Of a stretch of 60,994 nt of DNA, positions 1-8,600 are shown one piece after another. Positions within the stretch are counted from its first letter, which is position 1, and every line of letters begins with the position of its first letter. Source of the stretch: Xenorhabdus stockiae (GTDB lineage Bacteria > Pseudomonadota > Gammaproteobacteria > Enterobacterales > Enterobacteriaceae); the NCBI RefSeq assembly GCF_002632825.1, contig NZ_NJAJ01000028.1, positions 1-60,994 on the forward strand. The letters are read 5' to 3'. A program made the translations under genes and the position numbers. Under the pieces are notes generated by a model, which was not told the origin of the DNA, searched no databases, and was given only the letters and a program-made list of their open reading frames with translations.

Positions 1-1
1 G

Positions 2-190
2 TCTCGAAAACGGCAACTGCTAACGGAAGCCAAAGAAAAAATCGATATCTGGCAGGACGCCGTTGAGCTTGATATGGCAACGAAAGAAGAGAAAGCCGCA
101 CTGCTCAAATGGAAAAAATACCGTGTCCTGCTCAACCGGGTGGATTGTTCCACTGCCCCCGATATCGTCTGGCCTGAACAGCCGGAGTGA
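2..190 (+). CDS. Phage tail fibre assembly protein (Tfa family), 3' fragment
   Basis: The open frame enters from the left edge and ends at TGA 188-190, giving 62 residues. It carries the typical C-terminal end of Tfa/Caudo_TAP chaperones: an [14 protein letters not shown] helix, [18 protein letters not shown], and a TAPDIVWPE end. Tfa proteins help phage tail fibres trimerise. The start lies outside the window, so intactness cannot be judged. The same frame stays open after the stop, from 191 to TAA 299-301 (37 codons), with a plausible coding look (VRVQMPADSVWNVKQKE). That may be a second tail-fibre gene remnant or a read-through tail. A strong hairpin at 310-335 follows. Its position beside the 3' end of ssrA suggests prophage debris at a known integration site. 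Confidence 0.72.
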   Translation, partial: SRKRQLLTEAKEKIDIWQDAVELDMATKEEKAALLKWKKYRVLLNRVDCSTAPDIVWPEQPE

Positions 191-309
191 GGCTGTCGCT
201 TGGATGTCCGTGTCCAAATGCCGGCAGATTCGGTGTGGAATGTGAAGCAGAAAGAGGCCGAGGTTGCCACTGATAGTGAGCAGGCTGAACCGGTGGAGTA
301 AGGGCATGA

Positions 310-335
310 TTAACCCGCAGAAAATTGCGGGTTAA
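310..335 (+). terminator. Hairpin terminator after phage tail genes
   Basis: A perfect 10-bp stem (TTAACCCGCA / TGCGGGTTAA) with a 6-nt loop is followed by GTTGTATT. It lies 9 bp after the last stop of the tail-fibre region. The T-tract is short, so termination efficiency is uncertain. Confidence 0.6.
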
Positions 336-481
336 GTTGTATTCAGACTTAAGCGGCTCTGACGATGTAATTGAAGGCTACGTTGCGTCAGGGGGAAGAA
401 AGATTTAGTTAGGATAAGGTTTACATTGAAGGGAGTACAGTTTGCGATGTATCTATTGATGAAGAAGCAAAAAGGAAAGTT

Positions 482-1021
482 ATGAGGTTAATAAAAGTAT
501 ATTCCGACTCATATTGGTTTGAAGAATCAAGCCGGAAAGAGCAGGGGAAGAATCGGTTAACGATGGCTTGCCATGGTTTTGGTTTTATAGACGGAATATC
601 ACAAGTAAAGATAGATGGTCAGTACAAAAATCCCGCACAACTTGCACTATACATCAAAGCATGGGTAGATATTAGTAAGTTACATGATATTCGACTTGTT
701 TCTTGTGAATCAGCTAATCCTCACCCCAATGAGAAAGACCTACGAATAACTTCAGATCACCGCAGATATCCACCCTGGGCAACCTCTTTCGGCTCGCAAT
801 TATCTCTTTTTTTGCCAGATATCTGGATAAAAGCATACATGGGGCTCATTGATTCAGATTGCTCAGATGAGTACACGTGGAACTTTTATACAACATACGG
901 GCACGATGCTACTAGCACTATGTTAAGCAAATACTTTAAGTTATATAAAGGGAGTCCTGACCATTATCATAGCGTAGTGTTTTTGAATGGTAGATTTTAT
1001 AAACAACATTACAGAGAATAA
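482..1021 (+). CDS. Orphan 179-aa protein with a clan-CD-like His-Gly / Ser-Cys layout
   Basis: I do not recognise a named family. The ATG has AAAGGA 5 nt upstream. The sequence shows a hydrophobic strand ending in His31-Gly32 (LTMACHGFG), a second strand ending in Ser74-Cys75 (IRLVSCESA), then ATSFGSQLSLFLP followed by IKAYMG. An HG after one hydrophobic strand and [A/S]C after another is the signature of clan CD cysteine peptidases (caspases, clostripain, MARTX CPD type). Catalysis is inferred only. There is no signal peptide or membrane segment. The frame is open without a start from 413 to 481, and a nearby +1-shifted frame (310-408) also looks coding, so this may be the 3' part of a longer, decayed toxin gene. 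The gene is AT-rich compared with the core genes. It stands alone between phage debris and ssrA. Confidence 0.6.
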   Translation: MRLIKVYSDSYWFEESSRKEQGKNRLTMACHGFGFIDGISQVKIDGQYKNPAQLALYIKAWVDISKLHDIRLVSCESANPHPNEKDLRITSDHRRYPPWATSFGSQLSLFLPDIWIKAYMGLIDSDCSDEYTWNFYTTYGHDATSTMLSKYFKLYKGSPDHYHSVVFLNGRFYKQHYRE

Positions 1022-1566
1022 TCCTTAATTTTTAGTTTTCTGGCATAAATAATCAAAATCAATCACTTATCTAAATAGGATAATTCTCCCCTTTTAACTC
1101 ATTGATTTAGTTGAATTCCGTTCCTGAGCCGGAATTAAGCAAAATCAACAAGTTACATAAAGGTGAGAAATCTCACTTTTAACTTTTCCGCATGAAATTT
1201 AGGAGTCACCGATTTGGGAGGCTCCTCCTGTCATTCAGGAGGGTATACGAAAATTTTCGGACACCTGCGGCAACTTATTGATTATTCCGTGGTCCTCACT
1301 TTGGCTCAATCCTTCTGTTTCAAACGGAGTGATTACTCAACCGCAATTATTTCTCTTGTTACTCAGTGGAGTGAGTATGCAAAATATTTGTCGCACTCAG
1401 TTAAATGCAATCAAAAAATTTGAATATTTCAATATGCTGCTTATGCGTACAGAAGTGAGCCAGTTCAGAGAGGAAATTTAGTGGTGAATTTTTTGAAAAA
1501 AATAACGATGACCGTTCTTCAATATAAAATTTGGTGCGCATGATTCAGAAGGAAAAATTAGACTCT

Positions 1567-1592
1567 AAACAGGTAAAACGGCCTGTTTTTTT
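1567..1592 (+). terminator. Intrinsic terminator
   Basis: AAACAGG / CCTGTTT stem with loop TAAAACGG, followed by an unbroken run of T. On the plus strand it would end any transcript coming through the island remnant, facing the ssrA terminator. Confidence 0.65.
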
Positions 1593-1629
1593 GTTACTCT
1601 TTCTTACAAATGGAAATGATTTTGTTACA

Positions 1630-1661
1630 AATAAAAACACCTCAGAGGGGAATCTGAGGTG
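1630..1661 (-). terminator. Intrinsic terminator downstream of ssrA
   Basis: A 9-bp stem CACCTCAGA / TCTGAGGTG (1638-1646 and 1653-1661) is followed on the minus strand by TTTTTAT. It lies about 130 nt past the mature 3' end of ssrA and is the best candidate for its terminator. Confidence 0.7.
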
Positions 1662-1788
1662 CCTTAGATTTAACTTCACGTGCATTTTACGTGCACTTTG
1701 AAGTCCTTTTACTGTCATGACAGTGACCTACCAACTTTGCTAACTGCCTGTTTTTCAAGTTGTTGTCCTAACACTGTCCTACCAAATT

Positions 1789-2152
1789 TGGTGGAGCTGG
1801 CGGGAGTTGAACCCGCGTCCGAAATTCCTACGTCCTCGGTACTACATGCTTAGTCTAATCTTTACATTCGCTTGCCAGCTGCGGACAGACACGCCACTAA
1901 CAAACTAGCCTGATTAGGTTTAACGCTTCAACCTCAGGCAAGGCATCCACGCGATCTCTTTTGGGTTTGACCTCTCTTGATCCCCGTCCTAAGAGCGGAG
2001 GCTAGGGAGAGAGGGCTCTGCGCAGGTTATTAAGCTGCCAGTGCGTAGTTTTCGTCGTTTGCGACTATTGTTTTGCGGCTTTTTACGAGGCCAACCGCCC
2101 CTCGGCATGCACCTTGGGTTTCGCGAATCCCGTCGAATCCAGAATCAGCCCC
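1789..2152 (-). ncRNA. ssrA: tmRNA (transfer-messenger RNA)
   Basis: tmRNA rescues ribosomes stalled on broken mRNAs and tags the nascent protein for proteolysis, together with SmpB. The 364-nt RNA begins GGGGCTGATTCTGGATTCGA and ends in a tRNA-like acceptor arm with T-loop GGTTCAACTCC-type sequence and encoded CCACCA. The E. coli RNA is 363 nt. The tag reading frame lies at 2030-2062 and encodes ANDENYALAA with resume codon GCA, identical to E. coli. A TATACT at 2169-2174 (minus strand) is a plausible -10 for a precursor whose 5' end is trimmed by RNase P. smpB lies upstream on the same strand. The 3' end is a common phage and island integration site, which fits the debris at 1-1788. Confidence 0.97.
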
Positions 2153-2202
2153 AAGTATGTTAAACGCAAGTATATCAGAATATTGAGCAATAATGCTAGT
2201 GG

Positions 2203-2685
2203 TTAACGCCCAGCATTCTTCATAATTCGCGCTTTGTCTAATTTCCACTCACGTTCTTTAATATCTGAACGTTTATCGTGCGCTTTTTTACCTTTGGCAA
2301 CGCCGATTTTGATTTTACACCAAGCGTTTTTCCAATAAAGGGAAAGGGCGACGATAGTATAACCTTCACGATTGATCCGACCGTATAGGGAATCAAGTTC
2401 GCGTTTGTTAAGTAATAGTTTACGTGACCGTGTAGGATCACAGACCACATGGGAAGAGGCGACATTTAATGGCGTAATTGTGGCACCAAAAAGATAAGCA
2501 TCACCATTTTTAAGCAAAACGTAACTTTCACTGATGTTTGCCTTGCCAGCGCGCAGTGATTTGACTTCCCAACCTTGTAGCGATAAGCCAGCTTCGAATT
2601 CTTCTTCAATAAAGAATTCGTGGCGAGCTCGCTTATTCATGGCAATTGTTGCCGAACCGGGTTTGTGTGCTTTTTTCTTTGTCAT
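2203..2685 (-). CDS. smpB: SsrA-binding protein SmpB
   Basis: SmpB binds the tRNA-like domain of tmRNA, mimics the missing anticodon arm and delivers it to stalled ribosomes. The 160-residue protein has the usual length and shows the OB-barrel blocks ([20 protein letters not shown], then [17 protein letters not shown]). The lysine-rich C-terminal tail ending [13 protein letters not shown] inserts into the mRNA channel. It lies directly upstream of ssrA on the same strand with about 50 bp between, so both partners of trans-translation sit together. It is divergent from ratA. The start ATG is preceded on the minus strand by an AT-rich promoter region. Nothing looks altered. Confidence 0.97.
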   Translation of the reverse strand: MTKKKAHKPGSATIAMNKRARHEFFIEEEFEAGLSLQGWEVKSLRAGKANISESYVLLKNGDAYLFGATITPLNVASSHVVCDPTRSRKLLLNKRELDSLYGRINREGYTIVALSLYWKNAWCKIKIGVAKGKKAHDKRSDIKEREWKLDKARIMKNAGR

Positions 2686-2842
2686 AATGCGTTGTATTAT
2701 ACTGTAAGCGCTAATGAAAGAAATCTCTTCTGCATGATATTTAGCGATAACCGCACATTTATTGCGCTAAAGATCATCAGGTTTTTATTTAACCACATTA
2801 AAGTGATATTATTCGGCGCTGTTATGTTTTACAGGAAATGAT

Positions 2843-3277
2843 ATGCCACAGATTAATCGCTCTGCGTTAGTTCCATACAGCGTGGAACAAATGTATAAAT
2901 TGGTCAATGATGTGAAATCTTACCCGGATTTTTTGCCGGGGTGTGTCGGCAGCCGCGTTATAAGCAGTAATGGTAATGAAATGACGGCTTCTGTTGATGT
3001 CTCCAAGGCAGGGATCAGTAAGACGTTTATAACGCGGAATACGTTATCTGACAACCAAAGCATCAGTATGCAGTTGGTTGATGGCCCCTTCCGCAAACTC
3101 ATGGGTGGATGGCACTTCATTCCACTTAGCGAAGATGCCTGTAAGGTTGAATTACATCTCGATTTTGAATTCACTAATAAGTTGATTGAGCTCGCTTTTG
3201 GTAAAGTATTTAAGGAACTGGCCGGTAATATGGTTCATGCTTTTACCCAACGTGCGCGAGAGGTTTATAGTGTCTGA
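2843..3277 (+). CDS. ratA: RatA, START-domain protein (ribosome association toxin / CoQ-binding family)
   Basis: The 144-residue protein belongs to the polyketide cyclase/START (Bet v1-like) family, as E. coli YfjG/RatA and mitochondrial Coq10. E. coli RatA is reported to block 70S assembly by binding 50S subunits, and other members bind ubiquinone. The family pattern is clear: [23 protein letters not shown] at the N-terminus, [12 protein letters not shown] in the middle, and a long C-terminal helix ending [13 protein letters not shown]. The ATG at 2843 follows AGGAAATGAT. The stop overlaps the GTG start of ratB by 8 nt, so the two are probably translationally coupled, as in E. coli. Confidence 0.93.
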   Translation: MPQINRSALVPYSVEQMYKLVNDVKSYPDFLPGCVGSRVISSNGNEMTASVDVSKAGISKTFITRNTLSDNQSISMQLVDGPFRKLMGGWHFIPLSEDACKVELHLDFEFTNKLIELAFGKVFKELAGNMVHAFTQRAREVYSV

Positions 3278-3563
3278 AATCAATATTGAAGTCATTTATG
3301 CTTTACCAGAACGGCAATATCTGCGTAATGTTAAATTGCCTCAGGGAGCCACTGTTGAACAGGCAATTATGGCATCGGGGCTTTTAGAGTTACGTAGTGA
3401 CATTGATTTGGCTAAGAATAAAATTGGCATTTATAGCCGTCCGGCTAAATTGGCAGATACTTTGGAAGAGGGGGATCGTGTTGAAATTTACCGTCCTCTT
3501 ATTGCTGATCCGAAAGAAATGCGTCGTAAACGCGCAGAACGCGCAAAAAATAGTACTCAGTAG
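3270..3563 (+). CDS. ratB: RatB / RnfH-family ubiquitin-like protein
   Basis: A 97-residue RnfH/UPF0125 protein. The beta-grasp fold is suggested by [18 protein letters not shown] and [11 protein letters not shown], followed by [20 protein letters not shown] and [17 protein letters not shown] chose the GTG at 3270, which begins [13 protein letters not shown] like family members; an upstream in-frame start at 3186 would place 28 residues inside ratA. The function of RatB is not established, although it always accompanies ratA; it is not a proven antitoxin. The C-terminus is basic (RRKRAERAK). Confidence 0.9.
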   Translation: MSEINIEVIYALPERQYLRNVKLPQGATVEQAIMASGLLELRSDIDLAKNKIGIYSRPAKLADTLEEGDRVEIYRPLIADPKEMRRKRAERAKNSTQ

Positions 3564-3626
3564 ATATCTGCTTGATATTTACTCGCCAGAAATTAATTCA
3601 CTGGCGAGTAAATAAAACCTCGAACC

Positions 3627-3971
3627 TTACCCATTTTTCGGCAAAGATTTCTCATTTTTGATATCGGTTAAAACGCCATTACTATCAAATGTGAGTGTTA
3701 ATGTTTCTTGTTTTACTTTCTCGTGCCCGGGCTGCTGACGGAATATGTAATACCATGTCTGGCTACCAAACGGATCTGTCAGCATAGGTGTTCCCAAAGT
3801 GTAAGTAACCTGCTGTTGAGTCATCCCTTTATGGATTTTTGATACTGCATCCGGTGTCAGGTAATTCCCCTGATTAATATCAGGACGATAAATAACTCGC
3901 TCAAACATAGAGCAACCCGCAGTCAGCATAACTAGAGATATAGTTGCGGCAGTCAACAATTTACAGCGCAT
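3627..3971 (-). CDS. bamE: Outer-membrane assembly lipoprotein BamE
   Basis: BamE (SmpA) is a small lipoprotein of the BAM complex, which inserts beta-barrel proteins into the outer membrane. The 114-residue protein starts MRCKLL as in E. coli and has a lipoprotein signal with lipobox LTAGC (Cys20). The conserved body shows [34 protein letters not shown] and [13 protein letters not shown]. An in-frame GTG 9 nt upstream is possible, but it would lie only 2 nt from the AAAGGA ribosome site, so the ATG at 3971 is preferred. It is convergent with ratB and downstream of recN. Confidence 0.95.
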   Translation of the reverse strand: MRCKLLTAATISLVMLTAGCSMFERVIYRPDINQGNYLTPDAVSKIHKGMTQQQVTYTLGTPMLTDPFGSQTWYYIFRQQPGHEKVKQETLTLTFDSNGVLTDIKNEKSLPKNG

Positions 3972-4114
3972 AGTAATCACATTCCTTTAGGAGTTAGGCT
4001 GTCGATGATAATAAACATTATAGAGTTTGAAAACCTCTATGCTATTTGCCTATAGCTTTAATTTTGAAATCGGTAAGATATATGACTTCAATTATACAAA
4101 AAAGTTGTAGTAAG

Positions 4115-5788
4115 TTATGCGGCTAAAAGTTCCTTCGCGTTAGCCAGCGTATTTTTTGTCACTTCACTGCCTGCGAGAAGCCGGGCAAGCTCCTGCAACC
4201 GAGCTTTTCTATCTAACAGCTGCATTTGGGTTTCTGTTTCTTCTCCATCAGTTTGTTTACTGACGTAAAAATGCTGATGACCACATCCTGCAACCTGCGG
4301 TAAATGCGTAACACACATAACCTGAGTTGATTCGCCCAATTCCCGGAGAAGCCGCCCTACGATCATTGCTGTCGGGCCACTGATACCAACATCAACTTCG
4401 TCAAAGATTAGTGCAGGCGTTTCCATTTTTTTAGCTGTAATCACTTGAATCGCAAGAGCAATGCGGGAAAGTTCACCACCTGAAGCCACTTTTGCCAGTG
4501 ATTGGTGAGGTTGTCCGGGGTTAGTTGTGACATTAAATTCTACCTTACTGGCGCCATCAAGATTTAAATGCTCAGGCTCGAAAATAACATCAATGGTGAA
4601 TCGGCCGTGAGGCATAGAAAGTTGATGCATGCTGTTGGTGATAAGCTGACTTAATTCGATAGCGTATTGCTGGCGAATTTGGTGGAGCTTTTCAGCAACG
4701 CTGAGCGCTTGTTGATAGTGTACGCTGACGAGTTCACTGAGGTGAGCACAATCATCTTCCTGCTGTGAAAGCTGGTGCTGTTCTTCCAACAGTTGTTGAT
4801 GTAAGGCTGGTAGCTCTTCGGGAGAAACATAATGTTTACGGGCGATACTGATTTGCTGTGAGATTTTTTGTTCCAGCTCAAACAGGCGATTAGGGTCTAA
4901 TTCCAGTTGATCGCTGTAATGACGTAGCTCATCACTCACTTCACTGATTTGAATAGAGGCTTCTTCCAGCATATTCAGTAAACCGCTGAGTTTATGATCC
5001 ATGCTGGCGAGTTCAGTAAGTTCATTTCGTGCGTAATTTAGCAGACTAACGATATTTTGTTCATCATTGTCACTTAAAATCTGAAGGATATCCTGACTGC
5101 CAGACAAAAACTGACCGCAGTTTGCCAGACGTTTATATTCGCTATCTTGTTCCTGATATTCGCCAGACTGAGGTGCCAGCTCATTCAGTTCTTTCAGGTG
5201 GTATTCCAGTAGCTGTTGCCGTGAACGGCGCTCAAGAGCCTGCTGCTGGAATTGGGTAAGAGCCTGACAGCTTTGCCTCCATTGCTGATATGCCTGCTTC
5301 ATTTCATTTTTTAGTGTGAATTCACCGGCGTAAGTATCCAGCAAATGTCTTTGATGGCGGTTTTCTAAAAGCAGCTGATGGGCATGTTGACCATGGATTT
5401 GAATCAGATGTGAACCTAATTCACGTAGCTGAGAAAGAGGGACTGCGGTACCATTGATAAAACCACGGGAGCGCCCGTCTGCGGTAATAGTACGCCGTAG
5501 CAGGCACTCATTATCATCATCAAAACTGCCATCAAGCTGATGTGTTTCAAGCCATTTACGGGCAGAAGGTGTATCTGCCAGCGAAAACCGGGCACAGATG
5601 TCAGTACGGGGAGCACCAGCTCGAACCATATTCGCTTCTCCACGATTACCGAGACATAAACCCAGCGCATCAATTGCGATTGATTTACCTGCTCCGGTTT
5701 CTCCGGTGATGGTCGTCATTCCTGAGCGAAAATCGATTTCAAGTTCGCGAACAATGGCAAAATTACTGATGGTCAATTGAGCTAACAT
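4115..5788 (-). CDS. recN: DNA repair protein RecN
   Basis: RecN is an SMC-like ATPase that helps repair double-strand breaks and is strongly SOS-induced. The 557-residue protein (E. coli 553) has Walker A GETGAGKS at residues 29-36, two coiled-coil arms rich in Gln/Glu/Leu between about 170 and 370, an ABC signature [14 protein letters not shown] and Walker [15 protein letters not shown] set the start at 5788 ([13 protein letters not shown], as in E. coli), preceded by a strong GGAGG; the frame extends 25 codons further up without family similarity. Three LexA-like boxes lie between 5828 and 5903. Confidence 0.97.
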   Translation of the reverse strand: MLAQLTISNFAIVRELEIDFRSGMTTITGETGAGKSIAIDALGLCLGNRGEANMVRAGAPRTDICARFSLADTPSARKWLETHQLDGSFDDDNECLLRRTITADGRSRGFINGTAVPLSQLRELGSHLIQIHGQHAHQLLLENRHQRHLLDTYAGEFTLKNEMKQAYQQWRQSCQALTQFQQQALERRSRQQLLEYHLKELNELAPQSGEYQEQDSEYKRLANCGQFLSGSQDILQILSDNDEQNIVSLLNYARNELTELASMDHKLSGLLNMLEEASIQISEVSDELRHYSDQLELDPNRLFELEQKISQQISIARKHYVSPEELPALHQQLLEEQHQLSQQEDDCAHLSELVSVHYQQALSVAEKLHQIRQQYAIELSQLITNSMHQLSMPHGRFTIDVIFEPEHLNLDGASKVEFNVTTNPGQPHQSLAKVASGGELSRIALAIQVITAKKMETPALIFDEVDVGISGPTAMIVGRLLRELGESTQVMCVTHLPQVAGCGHQHFYVSKQTDGEETETQMQLLDRKARLQELARLLAGSEVTKNTLANAKELLAA

Positions 5789-5827
5789 CGTGCTCCTCCT
5801 ACCTTTTCTATACTTAAAACAATGTTT

Positions 5828-5863
5828 CTGTATATAAGTCCATGTTCCTGTGCATAAAAACAT
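5828..5863 (-). promoter_or_regulatory. Two secondary LexA-like boxes upstream of recN
   Basis: CTGTATATAAGTCCAT (5828-5843) and CTGTGCATAAAAACAT (5848-5863) both keep CTG-N10-CA but have T in place of the last G of CAG. They resemble the additional, weaker LexA boxes known in front of E. coli recN. Confidence 0.6.
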
Positions 5864-5887
5864 GTCTGTTCTTTTGCACAGTATAAA

Positions 5888-5903
5888 CTGGTTTTTTATA
5901 CAG
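5888..5903 (-). promoter_or_regulatory. LexA (SOS) box of recN
   Basis: On the minus strand this reads CTGTATAAAAAACCAG, a full CTG-N10-CAG match to the LexA operator and almost the same as the main E. coli recN box. It lies 100 nt ahead of the start codon and implies SOS induction. Confidence 0.88.
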
Positions 5904-5925
5904 TAAAGTAGGGAAGCATCTTTTT

Positions 5926-6804
5926 TTAGAACATTTTTTTTGACCAGCCTAACTTGGTACTCAGTGTATTGAAATAATTATAATCTTTCGGATGGATTAA
6001 GTGCAGGTTATATTCACTACGCTTAATGATAACTTCTTCACCATCCTGAATCGGTAGTACAATCTGGCTGTCACAACTGACTTCGTAATCATTGCTGTTT
6101 TGGGAAAATTTTAGACGAATGCTACTTTCGCTGCTGACCACAAGAGGACGGGCAGAGAGTGTATGTGGAAACATCGGTACTAATACGATAGCATCCAGAT
6201 TCGGTGTCAGTATTGGCCCGCCGGCTGACAGAGAATAGGCGGTAGAGCCTGTTGGGGTCGCTATAATGAGGCCATCTGAACGTTGCGAAAAGGCAAAACG
6301 TTCATCAATATAAACCTCAAAATCGATCATATGGGCGACTTTGCCCGGATGCAGGACAACTTCATTCAGTGCTGTACTGTGCCGCGGTTTCTGGCCTTTT
6401 TTTGTGACCTGCGCTTCCAGTAGAAATCGTTTTTCGTCCCGATATTCTCCATTGAGAACCTCAGAAAGTTGTTGTAGGGCGTTATCCGGATCTAAATCCG
6501 TCAGAAAGCCTAAATTACCGCGGTTAATGCCAATAACTTTAATATCATAACGGGACAGGACTCTGGCAGCTCCCAGCATGTTACCGTCACCGCCAACTAC
6601 GATCACTAAATCGGCGATTTTGCCGATTTCAGTTAATCCTCCGGTTTGAGCGTCTTTTAAATTAATATCTTTTGCAACTTGTCTGTCCACAATGACGCAA
6701 TAACCTTTAGATACCAGCCAATAATAAAGCATTTCATGAGTAGCCAGTGCTTCAGGGTGACGTGGACGCCCGACAATACCGATGCATTTGAATTCATTAT
6801 TCAT
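5926..6804 (-). CDS. nadK: NAD kinase
   Basis: NadK phosphorylates NAD to NADP using ATP. The 292-residue protein is the same length as E. coli NadK and keeps the GGDGN catalytic motif (71-75), [13 protein letters not shown], and the NAD-binding block [17 protein letters not shown]. The start [12 protein letters not shown] at 6804 matches E. coli and has AGGA 10 nt upstream; an upstream ATG adds seven residues with no support. It is divergent from grpE and upstream of recN, the usual enterobacterial order. Confidence 0.96.
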   Translation of the reverse strand: MNNEFKCIGIVGRPRHPEALATHEMLYYWLVSKGYCVIVDRQVAKDINLKDAQTGGLTEIGKIADLVIVVGGDGNMLGAARVLSRYDIKVIGINRGNLGFLTDLDPDNALQQLSEVLNGEYRDEKRFLLEAQVTKKGQKPRHSTALNEVVLHPGKVAHMIDFEVYIDERFAFSQRSDGLIIATPTGSTAYSLSAGGPILTPNLDAIVLVPMFPHTLSARPLVVSSESSIRLKFSQNSNDYEVSCDSQIVLPIQDGEEVIIKRSEYNLHLIHPKDYNYFNTLSTKLGWSKKMF

Positions 6805-6856
6805 TGCTGTTATTTCCTGCAGCATATGGTTTTGCCCTCACAATATGATGTGTTCC

Positions 6857-6885
6857 CTTGAATCCCTCGTTTTGATCCCCATAAT
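6857..6885 (+). promoter_or_regulatory. Heat-shock (sigma-32) promoter of grpE
   Basis: CTTGAAT (6857-6863), a 13-nt spacer and CCCCATAAT (6877-6885) match the sigma-32 consensus (CTTGAAA, N12-14, CCCCATNT). The start codon is 44 nt downstream, so grpE should be heat inducible. Confidence 0.9.
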
Positions 6886-6928
6886 AAGCGAGAGTTGCGA
6901 ATATAATACAAAATACGCGGAGATATTC

Positions 6929-7510
6929 ATGAGTAGTAAAGACCAAAAAGTACCTGACGAGCAAGTCTCAGAAAATACAGAAAATGTATTTGAGCAACAA
7001 ATGGATGCAGAAAAGGCAGACGCGCCAGAGACTGAAAGCATTGTTGACCCGCGTGTTGCCGAGTTGGAAGAAGAGCTGAAACAGGCTCAGTCTCGTGAAC
7101 GTGATGCGATTCTGCGTGCTCGTGCTGAAGTAGACAACATTCGTCGTCGTGCTGAGCAGGATGTAGAAAAAGCACATAAATTTGCACTGGAAAGATTTTC
7201 TAATGAGCTTCTGCCAGTAATTGATAATCTGGAACGTGCTCTGGAAGCGGCAGATCGGGCCAATGAGACTTTGGTTCCAATGATTGAAGGTATTGAATTA
7301 ACTCTGAAATCATTTATTGATGCAGTGGGTAAATTTGGTATTGAAGTTGTTGGTGATATCAATGTTCCTTTCAATCCGGAAGTACATCAGGCGATGACTA
7401 TGATGGAGTCTGATCAGCATGAGCCAAATCATGTAATGTTGGTTATGCAGAAAGGTTATACTCTGAATGGGCGTCTGCTGCGTCCTGCAATGGTTGCTGT
7501 TTCTAAATAA
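6929..7510 (+). CDS. grpE: Nucleotide exchange factor GrpE
   Basis: GrpE is the homodimeric nucleotide exchange factor and thermosensor of DnaK. The 193-residue protein (E. coli 197) begins MSSKDQK, has an acidic variable N-terminus, a long coiled coil (about residues 45-90, [20 protein letters not shown]) and the C-terminal beta domain with [20 protein letters not shown] and [19 protein letters not shown]. The frame is open upstream to 6782, but ATG 6929 fits the family and follows GGAGATATTC. A sigma-32 promoter precedes it and a terminator follows. Confidence 0.97.
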   Translation: MSSKDQKVPDEQVSENTENVFEQQMDAEKADAPETESIVDPRVAELEEELKQAQSRERDAILRARAEVDNIRRRAEQDVEKAHKFALERFSNELLPVIDNLERALEAADRANETLVPMIEGIELTLKSFIDAVGKFGIEVVGDINVPFNPEVHQAMTMMESDQHEPNHVMLVMQKGYTLNGRLLRPAMVAVSK

Positions 7511-7532
7511 GAAATACAGTTTCCATTATTTA

Positions 7533-7558
7533 ATGCCGCCGTTTTAGGCGGCATTTTT
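7533..7558 (+). terminator. Terminator between grpE and ung
   Basis: ATGCCGCC / GGCGGCAT stem with loop GTTTTA, followed by TTTTT. It serves grpE and may also act on ung, which ends 10 bp further on from the opposite side. Confidence 0.9.
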
Positions 7559-7568
7559 GCAGGAATAA

Positions 7569-8249
7569 CTATTCAGGAAGTACCGGGTTCCAGTCAATTG
7601 ATGCCAATCCTTGGGATTCAAGTAGTTGGTTAGCCTGTGAGAAGTGCTTGCACCCCAGAAAACCGCGATGAGCTGATAAAGGAGAAGGATGTGGCGCTTT
7701 CAGGACATGATGGCGCTGTGTATCAATAATTCGGCCTTTTTTCTGGGCATGTGCACCCCAGAGCAGGAAAATAACACCACTCCGATGTTCATTGATCGCT
7801 GCAATGACCTTATCTGTGAAAGTCTCCCAACCCAGATTTGCATGAGAGTGAGCATTACCCCGTTCAACCGTTAACACTGTATTCAGCAATAAAACCCCTT
7901 GTTTTGCCCAGCTAAGCAGGCAGCCGTGATTGGGGCGCTGAAATCCTGCAATATCAGATTCCAGTTCTTTGTACATATTAACGAGTGAAGGTGGTGCGGG
8001 TATTCCCGGCTGTACTGAAAAAGCCAGGCCATGAGCCTGATTCGGGCCGTGATAAGGGTCTTGTCCCAGGATCACGACTTTCACATCAGCTAATTCGGTA
8101 TAGCGGAATGCGTTGAAAACATCCTGTTGTGGCGGATAAATGGTTTTACCTGCTTTACGTTCGTTAGCGACATACGTCAATGTATCAGTAAAGTAAGGCT
8201 GTGCTTTTTCATTGCCGATGACATCATGCCATGTAAGGGGAGCGGACAT
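7569..8249 (-). CDS. ung: Uracil-DNA glycosylase
   Basis: Ung removes uracil from DNA at the first step of base excision repair. The 226-residue protein (E. coli 229) carries the family 1 motif GQDPYHG at 62-68 with catalytic Asp64, the [12 protein letters not shown] loop with the active-site His, and the HVLK strand. The start [10 protein letters not shown] at 8249 aligns with E. coli; the frame continues 26 codons upstream without similarity. It converges on grpE. Confidence 0.96.
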   Translation of the reverse strand: MSAPLTWHDVIGNEKAQPYFTDTLTYVANERKAGKTIYPPQQDVFNAFRYTELADVKVVILGQDPYHGPNQAHGLAFSVQPGIPAPPSLVNMYKELESDIAGFQRPNHGCLLSWAKQGVLLLNTVLTVERGNAHSHANLGWETFTDKVIAAINEHRSGVIFLLWGAHAQKKGRIIDTQRHHVLKAPHPSPLSAHRGFLGCKHFSQANQLLESQGLASIDWNPVLPE

Positions 8250-8339
8250 AGCGGGTTCCGTTTTAAATAAAAGATTACCAGATAGGGTTAAGCTTACCGA
8301 TTCCCTTAGCATAGGGAAAGCTTTCATCTAAGAAGTTCT

Positions 8340-8479
8340 TATACCTCCCCCCCTCTTTTAAGTAATTCTCCTCGTTGGCTGCATTTACTCACTTTAGTCA
8401 CATCTAACTACTATAGTTGTTTATGCTTCAGAAGGTGCTTCCTTACTACTTTGATGCAAATTGAAATTCATTGATTATA
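8340..8479 (-). repeat. Degenerate ERIC element
   Basis: A worn copy in the same orientation as the one at 53140-53266. Recognisable blocks are TATAC at the left edge, CGTTGGCTGCATTTACTCAC, AGTCACAT, and TGAAATTCATTG near the right edge. It carries a small insertion in the central stem. It fills most of the space between ung and the lipase-like gene. Confidence 0.6.
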
Positions 8480-8600
8480 TAAAATGAATACATTCGATTG
8501 TTAAATAAAAATTAAAATTGATATAAAAATGTTAATCATTCTGCCGATAGATGATCTAGGTCAGTCTGTTATGTCTAACTTAAATCGGTAGGAGTATTTT

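Larger units (their letters stand above)
1022..1788. other. Island remnant without a clear gene, ssrA-proximal
   Basis: This 767-bp AT-rich stretch has no convincing gene. Two overlapping short frames exist at 1214-1423 and 1278-1481. The second lacks an ATG start but ends in a helix-like, protein-looking tail, so it may be a relic. A 7-bp hairpin sits at 1224-1242, two terminator hairpins at 1567-1592 and 1630-1661, a repeat of ACGTGCA near 1680-1697, and a 14-bp palindrome ACTGTCATGACAGT at 1711-1724. CCTACCAACTTTG (1727-1739) is partly repeated as CCTACCAAATTTG just before ssrA. No integrase or second ssrA-end copy is visible. Confidence 0.5.

Noticed and set aside
20-307. Minus-strand open frame of 95 codons opposite the Tfa fragment
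   Set aside because: It is the mirror of a recognisable phage gene; its translation has no family look and no ribosome site.
1214-1481. Two overlapping short frames in the island remnant
   Set aside because: Neither is convincing: one lacks ATG, both lack family similarity and good ribosome sites. They are mentioned only as a possible relic.
1789-1860. tRNA gene at the tRNA-like end of ssrA
   Set aside because: The acceptor/T-arm sequence belongs to tmRNA; no separate tRNA gene was found in the window.
3270-3563. ratA-ratB as a new toxin-antitoxin pair
   Set aside because: It is the conserved enterobacterial ratA-ratB operon; RatB has not been shown to neutralise RatA.
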